Assembly: GCA_034096865.1 (NCBI GenBank) | Contig: JAWQFJ010001795.1 | Span: forward strand, 107,001 to 171,000 | DNA length: 64,000 nt | From: Theodoxus fluviatilis | Taxonomy: Eukaryota; Mollusca; Gastropoda; Cycloneritida; Neritidae | Direction of reading: 5' to 3' | Shown: positions 60,301 through 62,124 of the stretch, in pieces | Position numbering within the stretch: position 1 is the stretch's first letter | How the letters are laid out: every line of letters starts with the position of its first letter | Notes under the pieces: generated by a model | What the model was told of the DNA's origin: nothing | What the model saw: the letters and a program-made list of their open reading frames with translations, nothing else | The model's database searches: none | Position numbers and translations under genes: made by a program

Positions 60301-61981
60301 TCAGTATAGAATAGAAAATTATGATTTATTATGATTCTACTATATGACAGAATTAAAGCCAAAAAAATGTAAGGCTCTATCATTAACAGTTCCGGAGATA
60401 ATGAGGTTTCAAATTGATGGCGAAATTTGAGAGGATGTCCTTGTACTAAACTACCATTTTCAGCCTGGAAAAACTTAATGAATAAGACAGATTATGTAGT
60501 CTTTGTTAATTAAGAATATACAACTGATTATATAGATTGTATTTCTTAAAAAGCTAGGCTGTGAATACAAAATCAGCAAATCTACATGTACTTCAAAAGA
60601 TGGATGGATGGATGGATGGATAGAGTTTTACAGCCTATCAGCCTTTGTAGGCTACGTAAGGCCATCAAGCACGAAAATCACTAGAACAGTAACGGTGTCC
60701 CTAGTTATTCGCCTTTTACAAATCGCGTAGGGATACGCAGTCAAACTTGAAAGAATTGTCTATTTTGACAGCATAAAATTACAAAATCACTTTGAAGATT
60801 CACTCTGAATCACTTCTTTATTACAGAATTTAACATAAACATCAAGCTCAATTTTTCTTAGTTCATCAAATGCAATATTTAGGAAAATACTGAGTTTCAA
60901 AAACAAACTTAGGCTAATTATGCCATGACGGACTAGGAAATGACCGTCATGTATATATAATGGCCATAACTTTTGAACCACTTGACGGATTTACTTCAAA
61001 TTTGAGAGAAATACAGAAAACTACATAGGAAGCATGAAGAGATTAATCTTGGTTGAAAGCTTTTTTTCGTGATTTTTCGTTTCTAGGGGTTTATACATGG
61101 GAGATATTGATGGATTTTGGTATCATTCAATTTATTACTTAACTTCGCATACATTGATATCAAATATAGCATTGTGTGATGTCTGTCCCAAATTCGCCAG
61201 GCGAGTAAACGGAGTACCATAAAACTCACCCGTTGCCGCCTTGGCTGGAAAAGCGGGGTTTTCACGATCGCACTGCTTCACAGTATCACAATATTTTGGT
61301 GTGGCACTTTTAAAATAAATGATAAACGTATATAATATTGAAAGAAAGAAAGAAAGTTCTTTATTTCTGCGTGTTACACATCTGTAGTACTTGTGTAAGC
61401 CAAACACAGCCCCGTGAAATCGTCAATTTTGGCTGATTTGCACGTTAGATTGCACTTTTGTGTAGCACTGCCACTACCTACTTAGAGGTAAAAAGTATAG
61501 GTATAATATAAAGACCATCACTCCAGGACTCAAAGAGTTTTGCACTTTACCCCCAATCATTGCCAAATCTTTACTGGCACATGACAAGAAACACAGTGAG
61601 AGAAAGGGCACGCATAGTAAGGTACCAGCACTACCTCCACCTGGGCAGTATTCCAACCTAACGCTGGCTCAAAGCTGCATCAAGGATAAACTGCACTACA
61701 GCATGCCATCATTGTCCGACTCCCTATATAGGGATTATTTGCCCCATTACCCCCTTATACATACTGCCTGAGGCTGCATCCAGCTCTGGGGTCTTGGGAG
61801 GCTTGGGCGGTGGGTGCTTGAAGGCTGTGATGTTCAGAGCATTGGAGGCTGCCATGTGCTGAGCTTTCTTGATGCTGGGGCCTGAGGCTTCATACTCTTC
61901 CTCCCCCAGCTTCAGCTTCACATAGAACGTCTTCTTGTGGGCTGGACCTTGTTCATCTATCAGCGTGTACTGGTGCAAGAT
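6903..61981 (-). CDS. stau: Staufen-like dsRNA-binding protein gene, 5' partial (joined exons)
   Basis: Staufen proteins bind double-stranded RNA in the cytoplasm and act in mRNA transport, localisation and decay. I see thirteen consistent minus-strand exons: 61765-61981, 57741-57882, 48549-48745, 43168-43244, 41536-41760, 36698-36844, 34522-34674, 30477-30531, 23049-23093, 20011-20055, 14177-14275, 12910-13016 and 6903-7079. All have AG/GT borders and matching phases. They total 1686 nt including the stop, about 561 residues, near the usual Staufen length, but the N-terminus with the first half of dsRBD1 is missing because it lies upstream of the window. The order is dsRBD1 (C-half), split dsRBD2, dsRBD3, dsRBD4, a lysine-rich linker and dsRBD5. 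Signature strings include [24 protein letters not shown] and LNLLSELG. The family call is from known Staufen architecture; the exon borders are read from sequence and untested by transcripts. Confidence 0.93.
7404..8784. repeat. 23-26-bp degenerate minisatellite (~54 units)
   Basis: Tandem units around GGAATGGCAGCAAGGGGCAG with an optional TATAT or TATTT spacer. Variants TACGGTAATGG and TATTTGGGAATGG are intermixed, which suggests higher-order duplication. Because the unit lacks stops, all three minus frames stay open for about 450 codons; these are not genes. It lies in the last Staufen intron. Confidence 0.95.
8786..10284. other. Intron sequence with a (GT)n tract
   Basis: Apart from a GT/GC dinucleotide run at about 8975-9047, I see no exon or recognisable element. 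The sequence is AT-rich and typical of intron. Confidence 0.55.
10289..11347. mobile_element. piggyBac-like remnant, family 3, copy 1
   Basis: Left end CTCTTAACGCCCTCTAAGG (preceded by GTAA, a decayed TTAA) and right end TACAGGACGTTAAAAG followed by TTAA. The matching intact element at 58336-59772 proves the boundaries. On the minus strand near 10690-10760 it keeps an acidic transposase-type N-terminus ([18 protein letters not shown] and NNPF). The rest of the transposase is absent. Non-autonomous and decayed. Confidence 0.75.
11585..12711. mobile_element. piggyBac-like element, family 2
   Basis: Flanked by TTAA on both sides (11581-11584 and 12712-12715), with perfect 13-bp inverted ends CCTTTAGAGCGCC. 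Inside, on the minus strand, is a short acidic ORF and two duplicated exon-like blocks ending at a GTAAGT donor (around 11991 and 12220) that read [12 protein letters not shown] or similar. No catalytic transposase domain remains. Confidence 0.85.
12334..12432 (-). pseudogene. Acidic N-terminal fragment of a TTAA-transposon transposase
   Basis: A short minus-strand ORF starting [20 protein letters not shown] and stopping after 32 residues. The ATG plus acidic, hydrophobic-spaced N-terminus resembles the starts of the other piggyBac-like fragments in this window. It is truncated and not expected to be active. Confidence 0.45.
12910..13016 (-). CDS. stau: Staufen exon: first half of dsRBD5
   Basis: 107 nt with a TCTTTGCAG acceptor and a CAA|GTATGG donor, phase 1 to phase 0. 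It encodes [19 protein letters not shown] then [13 protein letters not shown]. This corresponds to helix one and the first strand of the C-terminal Staufen dsRBD (QLxYL...QVEYKDF in vertebrate proteins). dsRBD5 does not bind RNA well in studied Staufens and instead mediates protein contacts or dimerisation. Confidence 0.88.
13240..13798. repeat. 46-47-bp minisatellite (12 units)
   Basis: Twelve units containing GGTGCGATTTGATGCATGTA and CAGGAAGACAACCAAAATGA, differing by one base of length (AAGAATGG, AAGAAGTGG or AAGAAATGG). The off-by-one lengths rotate reading frames, so all minus frames look open. It lies in the intron between the linker exon and the dsRBD5 exon. Confidence 0.95.
14177..14275 (-). 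CDS. stau: Staufen exon: glycine-rich linker with [10 protein letters not shown] motif
   Basis: 99 nt, phase 1 to phase 1, with a TTGACTGCAG acceptor and a strong A|GTGAGT donor. It encodes a Gly run ([14 protein letters not shown]) followed by [20 protein letters not shown] infer that it belongs to the variable linker between dsRBD4 and dsRBD5; the hydrophobic IAPGLLLL patch looks like a conserved short motif. Placement rests on matching phase with both neighbours rather than on a domain. Confidence 0.78.
14652..15714. repeat. 50-bp minisatellite (~21 units)
   Basis: About 21 very uniform 50-bp units beginning CAGTACCTTACACTACAGTA, preceded by a CA-rich run at 14580-14630. Substitutions are mostly T/C at one site (CAGTACC or CAGCACC). 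It generates a false 386-codon plus-strand ORF. The flanking 15720-16270 has no feature I can name. Confidence 0.95.
16276..16505. repeat. 32-bp minisatellite (7 units)
   Basis: Seven units around GACAGAGCAAACTTTGCTAT followed by GCTCCATGATGT; the fourth lacks three bases. Each unit carries the short inverted repeat AGCAAACTTTGCT, so transcripts could form small hairpins. Confidence 0.93.
17014..17227 (-). mobile_element. SINE-like element with (ATCC)n tail, copy 1
   Basis: Read on the minus strand it runs from GGGCTCCCCCTGTGGGTTTG, through CTACTCGATTCGTAAGAGGC and GGCTTATAGGCTGTAAAACG, to a tail of ATCC repeats. Related copies, all in the same orientation, are at 23321-23500 and 60597-60745. 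A short body with a simple-repeat tail fits a SINE; the tRNA-like promoter assignment is only tentative. Confidence 0.7.
17999..18118. repeat. ~115-bp dispersed repeat, copy 1
   Basis: The segment with CCTGTCCTGAAACTTCAGGT and CCATGGCAGCAATCTAAGAA recurs at 37024-37141 with few changes. Here it lies inside the gypsy remnant. It is non-coding and of unknown class. Confidence 0.8.
18641..18878. repeat. ~115-bp tandem duplication within the gypsy remnant
   Basis: Two adjacent copies starting CTGCCTCTTTGCCYTTTGCC, including ATATGGCAGCCGCGACGAGT and ending in GAAGAAGAA. This is a local duplication of the 3' part of the reverse-transcriptase region. Confidence 0.85.
19022..19875 (+). mobile_element. 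GACCTTGACCTT element, copy 1
   Basis: An ~850-bp non-coding repeat starting ACAAGAAGGGCAAAGCCCAT and ending GCATGTGAGTCAA. The ends contain an 11-bp inverted GACTCACATGC/GCATGTGAGTC, a 5' GGGCAAAGCCC hairpin and a 3' GACTCAC...GTGAGTC hairpin. By eye it holds about 13 TCAAGGTCA or complementary TGACCTTGA words. The short ORFs in it are not genes. It looks like a non-autonomous DNA element; the superfamily is unknown. Confidence 0.82.
19919..19960 (-). pseudogene. Degenerate fourth microexon copy (relic)
   Basis: Read on the minus strand, this stretch keeps GAGGCCACAGAGAGTATGGAG, clearly related to the AAGGCCAAAGAGAGTATAGAG core of microexon C, and a similar GTATAT-rich stretch after it. The GGTAAAG donor has become AAAAAG and no good acceptor remains, so it is probably not spliced. 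It extends the tandem microexon series to four copies. Confidence 0.45.
20011..20055 (-). CDS. stau: Staufen microexon copy C (45 nt, lysine-rich linker)
   Basis: 45 nt between TTTGTAG and GTAAAG, phase 1 in and out, reading [14 protein letters not shown] after a shared first codon. It matches copy A at most positions, including the PKAKE core and both splice sites, and the flanking intron sequence is also similar, which shows segmental duplication. Its frame joins cleanly to the next exon at 14275. Copies A and C may both be included or be alternatives. Confidence 0.68.
20300..20344 (-). CDS. Diverged Staufen microexon copy B (possibly unused)
   Basis: A segment alignable without gaps to microexons A and C over 45 nt. 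It has a TTTTTAG acceptor and a weak GTATTG donor at the homologous place, reading [14 protein letters not shown] in phase 1-1. A stronger-looking donor (GAA|GTAAAT) lies 10 nt earlier; its use gives a 35-nt exon that would shift the frame and hit a stop in copy C. It could be an alternative exon, a poison exon or a dying duplicate. I left it out of the main gene model. Confidence 0.45.
20417..21915 (+). mobile_element. piggyBac-like element, internally deleted (family 4)
   Basis: Flanked by TTAA (20413-20416 and 21916-21919), with perfect 12-bp inverted ends CTCACTGGAGTC. It carries both an acidic transposase N-terminus and, in another frame, a C-terminal zinc-tail-like segment, with the catalytic middle missing. 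It lies in the intron between Staufen microexons A and B. Confidence 0.88.
20661..21037 (+). pseudogene. piggyBac-like transposase remnant (N- and C-ends joined, frameshifted)
   Basis: The ORF starts [20 protein letters not shown], with acidic blocks such as [14 protein letters not shown], typical of piggyBac-type N-termini. Near 20940-21015 another frame reads [17 protein letters not shown], which resembles the last cysteine-containing segment of piggyBac transposases. The DDD catalytic core is absent. Inactive. Confidence 0.7.
21920..22990. other. Intron sequence with a transposon-like fragment
   Basis: No exon visible. The part at about 22740-22960 (AAATTTCATTAGAATCCACC, then GCTCCGTGGCGGAGGTAAC) resembles the terminal part of a dispersed invertebrate repeat; I cannot assign a class. 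The remainder shows nothing I can support. Confidence 0.4.
23049..23093 (-). CDS. stau: Staufen microexon copy A (45 nt, lysine-rich linker)
   Basis: Between TTTGTAG and GTAAAG there are 45 nt that read in frame (phase 1 in, phase 1 out) as [15 protein letters not shown] plus the first base of a Gly codon. The length is a multiple of three, so it can be included or skipped without breaking the frame. A near copy, including flanking intron sequence, lies at 20011-20055, and a more diverged one at 20300-20344. The function of the basic linker is unknown. Coding status is inferred from open frame, phase and splice sites only. Confidence 0.7.
23321..23500 (-). mobile_element. SINE-like element with (ATCC)n tail, copy 2
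   Basis: Same body as the copy at 17014 (minus strand GGCCTTACACAGCCTACAGG then GGCTCATAGGCTGTACAAC), with tail ATCCATCC followed by ATTCATTC. It is diverged and directly abuts a 24-bp minisatellite. Confidence 0.65.
23505..24385. repeat. 24-bp minisatellite (~37 units)
   Basis: Units GTGGCCACGTTGCTTGTGAG plus ATTA, about 37 copies, with CACG/CACA as the main variant. 24 bp is a multiple of three, so each frame repeats an 8-residue motif (for example VATLLVRL or SNVATNLT) and long ORFs appear on both strands; none is a gene. Confidence 0.96.
24452..24842. repeat. 66-bp minisatellite (6 units)
   Basis: Six units starting GCCCTCTAGGGAGAAGTGCT and ending CTACAACAGCCAGAAA. The first and last share GGAGCCC where the middle four have GGCGCCC. 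24850-25253 shows no feature. Confidence 0.95.
25254..25585. repeat. 55-bp minisatellite, left part
   Basis: About six units beginning CTGATGTGCTTACATGTTCA and containing CACATCACTTAAA. The array is split by a TTAA-type transposon that entered at the TTAA in the unit; the right part resumes at 28866. Confidence 0.95.
25586..27575 (+). mobile_element. TTAA-type DNA transposon, non-autonomous (family 5)
   Basis: Inverted ends GGCAAGACAC, flanked by TTAA (25582-25585 and 27576-27579). The target is the TTAA of the surrounding 55-bp satellite, which gives a clean empty-site reference. It holds one truncated ORF with a paired-cysteine domain and a long AT-rich 3' part. piggyBac and Kolobok elements both duplicate TTAA; the ORF does not look like piggyBac. 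Confidence 0.88.
26178..26633 (+). pseudogene. Truncated transposase-like ORF with CxxC...CxxC domain
   Basis: The ORF starts [20 protein letters not shown] and has a low-complexity Ser/Pro region. A domain follows with [28 protein letters not shown] and, later, LCLKCGACD. This layout resembles the N-terminal zinc-binding segment of animal transposases with Mutator-like or Kolobok-like DDE cores, from memory of the families. The catalytic part is missing. A noisy second copy follows the assembly gap. Confidence 0.5.
27581..27588. other. Assembly gap (8 N)
   Basis: Eight Ns. The bases right after it restart inside the preceding transposon (GATTCCGGAA), so this is a join between overlapping contigs rather than true missing sequence. 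Confidence 0.97.
27589..28865 (+). repeat. Probable false duplication of 26342-27575
   Basis: From about 27800 on it is virtually identical to the preceding transposon 3' part. The first ~200 bases contain many indels against it, as in uncorrected long-read sequence. It ends at the same GTGTCTTGCC|TTAA and runs on into the 55-bp satellite. An assembly artefact is the best explanation. Confidence 0.8.
28866..29160. repeat. 55-bp minisatellite, right part
   Basis: About five units of the same CTGATGTGCTTACATGTTCA repeat as at 25254-25585. One unit carries an extra GAT (AAGTCGATCCTCATC). Confidence 0.95.
29164..30208. repeat. 1-kb G-rich block with long G homopolymers
   Basis: Almost pure G on the plus strand, with runs above 20, broken by A-rich words such as GGGAACCAAGTAG, GAACCAAGTAGTAGACAT and GAACCCAGTAGACATG. 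The recurring words suggest a degenerate tandem unit of a G tract plus AACCAAGTAGACAT. The noise suggests sequencing error in homopolymers. ORFs made of Gly or Pro here are not genes. Confidence 0.85.
30477..30531 (-). CDS. stau: Staufen short exon: linker after dsRBD4
   Basis: A 55-nt exon with a GCCATCCTCAG acceptor, an A|GTAAGT donor, phase 0 in and phase 1 out. It encodes [18 protein letters not shown]. The KVTF core followed by an acidic/Asn-Gly patch corresponds to the KVTFFE-type conserved patch in the linker between dsRBD4 and dsRBD5 of animal Staufens. Exit phase 1 matches the entry phase of both 45-nt microexons downstream. Confidence 0.85.
30687..31537 (+). mobile_element. GACCTTGACCTT element, copy 2
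   Basis: Same ends (ACAAGAAGGGCAAAGCCCAT and GCATGTGAGTCAAAAA) and internal order as copy 1. It has small differences, such as TATATAGGTCAGGTG in the middle. Plus orientation. It lies between the Staufen linker exon and the dsRBD4 exon. Confidence 0.85.
31538..31899. other. Intron, no feature seen
   Basis: No exon, element or repeat that I can support in this stretch. Confidence 0.5.
31900..34480. repeat. 2.5-kb polypurine minisatellite (20-bp unit, ~95 copies)
   Basis: The core at about 31979-33930 is a highly uniform GGGGAGAGAGGAGAGGACAA array with occasional AGAAC, GAGAAG and GGCAGAG variants. It is edged on the gene's upstream side by GGAGA-type and GGGGA-rich purine sequence up to 34480. 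One strand is almost wholly purine. ORFs of 500 to 950 codons in several frames are by-products. Confidence 0.96.
34522..34674 (-). CDS. stau: Staufen exon: second half of dsRBD4
   Basis: 51 codons, phase 0 to phase 0, with a CATCATGCAG acceptor and a GAT|GTAAGT donor. It starts [20 protein letters not shown] and reaches [12 protein letters not shown], strand three and helix two of dsRBD4 with the lysine cluster [10 protein letters not shown] intact. A proline/serine linker ([18 protein letters not shown]) follows. The same reading frame remains open past the donor through about 2.7 kb of purine/pyrimidine minisatellite, so a long ORF here is mostly intronic; only this segment is supported as coding. 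Confidence 0.95.
34680..35624. other. Intron, no feature seen
   Basis: Unique-looking intron sequence between the dsRBD4 exon and the first inverted piggyBac-like copy. No element or exon was recognised. Confidence 0.5.
35629..36557 (+). mobile_element. piggyBac-like element, family 1, copy 1 (plus)
   Basis: Flanked by TTAA (35625-35628 and 36558-36561). Ends are CCCTCTGCGCGCC and, inverted, CCCTCTGGACGCC. The left end has a GGCGGTCATAACCGCC palindrome. It carries the transposase N-terminus only. Near-identical to the inverted copy at 37976-38908 (roughly 95% by eye). Confidence 0.92.
35921..36310 (+). pseudogene. piggyBac transposase N-terminal fragment, with in-frame stop
   Basis: Starts MAELDPDEE, then a TGA stop, then continues in frame with [20 protein letters not shown] and, near 36170, [20 protein letters not shown]. 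The F-F-dde-hhD-h-h-eTNryA pattern is the recognisable start of the piggyBac DDE domain (DDE_Tnp_1_7). The catalytic aspartates are absent. Inactive. Confidence 0.85.
36698..36844 (-). CDS. stau: Staufen exon: first half of dsRBD4
   Basis: 49 codons, phase 0 to phase 0. The acceptor is CTGTTGCAG; the donor is CAG|GTCTTG, which departs from consensus after GT. It encodes the conserved [17 protein letters not shown] first helix of dsRBD4, then the strand-one segment with [14 protein letters not shown]. In Staufen this exon joins one beginning V-x-V, as here. It lies between two inverted ~930-bp piggyBac-like copies (35629-36557 and 37976-38908), the nearer only about 140 bp past the donor. Skipping it would keep the frame but destroy dsRBD4. 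Confidence 0.95.
37024..37141. repeat. ~115-bp dispersed repeat, copy 2
   Basis: Matches 17999-18118 over almost its full length (CCTGTCCTGAAACTTCAGGT, then AAATCAACCACTGATAACTT). It lies in the Staufen intron next to the dsRBD4 exon. The rest of 37142-37971 has no feature. Confidence 0.8.
37976..38908 (-). mobile_element. piggyBac-like element, family 1, copy 2 (inverted)
   Basis: Flanked by TTAA (37972-37975 and 38909-38912). It is the reverse complement of the copy at 35629-36557, with only scattered differences. Both copies have their 5' ends outward. Confidence 0.92.
38245..38616 (-). pseudogene. piggyBac transposase N-terminal fragment, inverted copy
   Basis: Same protein as the copy at 35921, with MAELDPDEE followed by the same TGA stop, then [20 protein letters not shown] and later [19 protein letters not shown]. 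Sharing the stop shows both insertions came from one already defective source. Confidence 0.85.
38913..40596. other. Intron with GT/GC tract and G-run
   Basis: GT/GC dinucleotides at about 39229-39320 and a G-rich run at about 40338-40370. No exon or mobile element recognised. Confidence 0.5.
40597..41430 (+). mobile_element. GACCTTGACCTT element, copy 3
   Basis: Starts ACAAGAAGGGCAGCCCATAC (one small deletion) and ends GCATGTGAATCAAAAA (one change in the terminal repeat). Plus orientation. It ends about 100 bp downstream of the dsRBD3 exon donor in gene direction. Confidence 0.83.
41536..41760 (-). CDS. stau: Staufen exon: main body of dsRBD3
   Basis: Exactly 75 codons, phase 0 at both ends, with a CGGTGTGCAG acceptor and an AAG|GTGACT donor. 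The product begins [20 protein letters not shown], the strand 1-2 loop with the conserved GPxH element. It continues through [19 protein letters not shown], where the SKKxSKKxAA lysine cluster is the known RNA-backbone contact at the start of helix two. A basic tail (KKKNRNLIK) follows. All key residues of a canonical RNA-binding dsRBD are kept. A 28-bp minisatellite starts about 180 bp upstream of the acceptor. Confidence 0.96.
41840..42990. repeat. 28-bp degenerate minisatellite (~35 units)
   Basis: Units around CAGATGCTACAACCATCAGA plus CAGAAATA, alternating with GATGTTACAACC and ATTATTCAGAGACA variants. The edges are diverged. Open in several plus frames; not coding. Confidence 0.93.
43168..43244 (-). 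CDS. stau: Staufen exon: helix 1 of dsRBD3
   Basis: This 77-nt exon is too short for an ORF scan but is clear by phase and homology. A TTTCATTGCAG acceptor is followed by [19 protein letters not shown] and NLPVNFE, then a strong GTAAGT donor at phase 0. SEIS.V.EIALKRN is the conserved start of dsRBD3, the best RNA-binding dsRBD of Staufen. A leading base from the previous exon completes the first Glu codon, so the reading frame is continuous. Confidence 0.92.
43590..43830. repeat. 15-bp minisatellite (~16 units)
   Basis: Units CCTCTCCTAGCGTTG with G/A and C/A variants (CTAGCATTG, GCCACTCC). A multiple of three, giving SPSVA or ALPLL type repeat ORFs that are not genes. Confidence 0.95.
43879..44949. 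mobile_element. TTAA-type element remnant (family 6)
   Basis: Left end TTAA then CTCATTCAAGAC; right end has the inverted match (TCTTGAATGAG) followed by AGAA, a decayed TTAA. Near the right end there is an extra inverted GTTCGTCTTGAACGGTTGCG. No transposase motif recognised. Confidence 0.6.
45008..45058. repeat. (GAT)n microsatellite
   Basis: A run of ATGATGATG with small interruptions. Confidence 0.9.
45196..46047 (+). mobile_element. GACCTTGACCTT element, copy 4
   Basis: Full length, with ACAAGAAGGGCAAAGCCCAT at the start and GCATGTGAGTCAAAAA at the end. Closest to copy 1 (it shares ATACCACTTGTAGCTAAGGT). Plus orientation. Confidence 0.86.
46381..48020 (+). mobile_element. GACCTTGACCTT element, copy 5, with triplicated 3' module
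   Basis: Begins ACAAGAACGGCAAAGCCCAT and ends GCATGTGAGTCAAAAA. It is about twice the usual length because the module starting AGTATAACATGTGTACTACA occurs three times (about 46748, 47226 and 47546). The middle copy is shorter and lacks the part from TCAAACTGG to CGGCCCCTG. The first two modules end in GGACG-rich stretches and GTATGA or GTATAA junctions. Confidence 0.85.
48549..48745 (-). CDS. stau: Staufen exon: C-terminal half of dsRBD2
   Basis: After a TTTTTGGCAG acceptor the first base completes an Arg codon, and the frame continues [17 protein letters not shown], then [20 protein letters not shown]. These are strands two and three and helix two of dsRBD2. The exon ends with an acidic tail ([10 protein letters not shown]) at a GTGGGT donor, phase 1. 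The intron upstream is about 9 kb and holds a 7-bp-TSD transposon, a piggyBac-like remnant and a 27-bp minisatellite; the one downstream begins the GACCTTGACCTT element cluster. Confidence 0.93.
48750..52227. other. Intron, mostly featureless, with (GT)n
   Basis: A GT run of about 80 bp lies at 50917-50997. A single unit-like GGAATGGCAGCAAGGGG at about 49171 matches the 7404-8784 minisatellite. No exons or elements otherwise recognised. Confidence 0.5.
52235..54679. mobile_element. DNA transposon with 13-bp TIR and 7-bp TSD, element 1
   Basis: Exact 13-bp inverted ends TAGGTGGCGGCAG (52235-52247) and CTGCCGCCACCTA (54667-54679), flanked by the direct repeat TTCAATG (52228-52234 and 54680-54686). 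2445 bp. It contains a 58-bp minisatellite and a short ORF ([20 protein letters not shown]...) at 52865-52993, but no recognised transposase. The family is shared with 60274-61480. Confidence 0.85.
53476..53906. repeat. 58-bp minisatellite (7 units) inside a transposon
   Basis: Units with GAGGGTTCAGTGTTATTCAT and TTGCTTCTGATGTGGTGGCA. The first and a late unit have an ATTACAA insertion. Confidence 0.95.
54855..55457. mobile_element. Short TTAA-type remnant related to family 4
   Basis: TTAA at 54851-54854 and 55458-55461. The left end CTCTCTGGAGTC matches the family-4 end CTCACTGGAGTC; the right end (inverted CTCACTAGCAACG) is diverged. Subterminal palindrome CGCCCCATATGGGGCG. No ORF. Confidence 0.6.
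55462..56490. other. Intron, no feature seen
   Basis: No exon or element recognised. A short GTGGGTGGTA duplication lies near 55635-55680. Confidence 0.5.
56491..56830. repeat. 27-bp minisatellite (~13 units)
   Basis: Units CATGGTGGCACCCCTCCACT plus ACCATGT, with GATGG and CACGG variants. A multiple of three, so false ORFs arise on both strands. Confidence 0.95.
57342..57373. repeat. G homopolymer (~32 G)
   Basis: An uninterrupted G run between AAGTTG and AAACCTGCC. A second G/T-rich run (GGGTGGG type) lies at about 58077-58135. Lengths are unreliable in sequencing. Confidence 0.9.
57741..57882 (-). CDS. stau: Staufen exon: N-terminal half of dsRBD2 with loop insertion
   Basis: The exon encodes [20 protein letters not shown], the first helix and strand of Staufen dsRBD2. 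After it comes an aromatic/proline-rich stretch containing [11 protein letters not shown] and MAYNQR, the loop insertion that splits dsRBD2 in this family. Its donor is CAGAG|GTATGG, phase 2. Two AG acceptors lie 6 nt apart in CCACAGCCACAG, so the exon may start at 57882 (adds Thr-Thr-Val) or 57876 (gives one Ile). Both keep the frame after the one-base overhang of the previous exon. The vertebrate-like sequence just before TPTVEL slightly favours the 57876 start, but both may be used. Confidence 0.9.
58346..58839. repeat. 33-bp minisatellite derived from transposon end (15 units)
   Basis: Units GTCCTGTAAGGAATTTCACA plus GCTACAAGCCTCA. The unit start is the same sequence as the element's own terminal repeat. 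The related element at 10289 has only one unit plus a partial second. Confidence 0.95.
58840..59062. mobile_element. PIF/Harbinger-like MITE, copy 2
   Basis: The reverse complement of the copy at 2734-2967, with ends GGCCCATATTCACAACGGCG and CGTTGTGAATACTGGCC. It sits inside the 33-bp repeat array; CAG is duplicated on both sides, consistent with a 3-bp target duplication. Confidence 0.85.
59885..60196. repeat. 33-bp minisatellite (10 units)
   Basis: Units GTTTGACTGTCAAACAGCCT plus TTGCTGGTTAGAA. Each unit carries the perfect inverted repeat GTTTGAC/GTCAAAC and can form a small hairpin. Confidence 0.95.
60274..61480. mobile_element. DNA transposon with 13-bp TIR and 7-bp TSD, element 2
   Basis: Inverted ends TAGGTAGTGGCAG (60274-60286) and CTGCCACTACCTA (61468-61480), flanked by CTTAGAG (60267-60273 and 61481-61487). 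1207 bp. It contains a SINE-like copy and no transposase. The ends differ at two positions from element 1 at 52235. Confidence 0.82.
60597..60745 (-). mobile_element. SINE-like element with (ATCC)n tail, copy 3
   Basis: Minus strand: GGCTGATAGGCTGTAAAACT then ATCC repeats, with a 5' part CGTATCCCTACGCGATTTGT related to copy 1. Nested in the TIR element 60274-61480. Confidence 0.7.
61765..61981 (-). CDS. stau: Staufen exon: C-terminal half of dsRBD1
   Basis: The exon opens in phase 0 after a TTGCAG acceptor and ends in phase 1 at a GTATGT donor. It encodes about 72 residues. They start in the first beta strand ([13 protein letters not shown]), pass through [19 protein letters not shown], and reach the second helix with [17 protein letters not shown] proline/lysine-rich linker ([12 protein letters not shown]) follows. 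The layout fits the first dsRBD of Staufen, in which the KKAQ helix start replaces the stronger KKxAK lysine motif of dsRBD3 and dsRBD4. The preceding exon, with the first helix of dsRBD1, is not in this window; the sequence upstream is a 19-bp satellite that runs to the window edge. Confidence 0.9.
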
Positions 61982-62124
61982 CTGCAAGACCATCAAATAT
62001 ACTGGTACAACATCTGCAATGGAACTGAATTGGTTTACACTCGCAGTTACATGCAAGTTTACAAAAGAGACATATAAATACCACAACTCCCTGTGTGGTT
62101 GGCACACAGCTGAGTCTTTACTCA

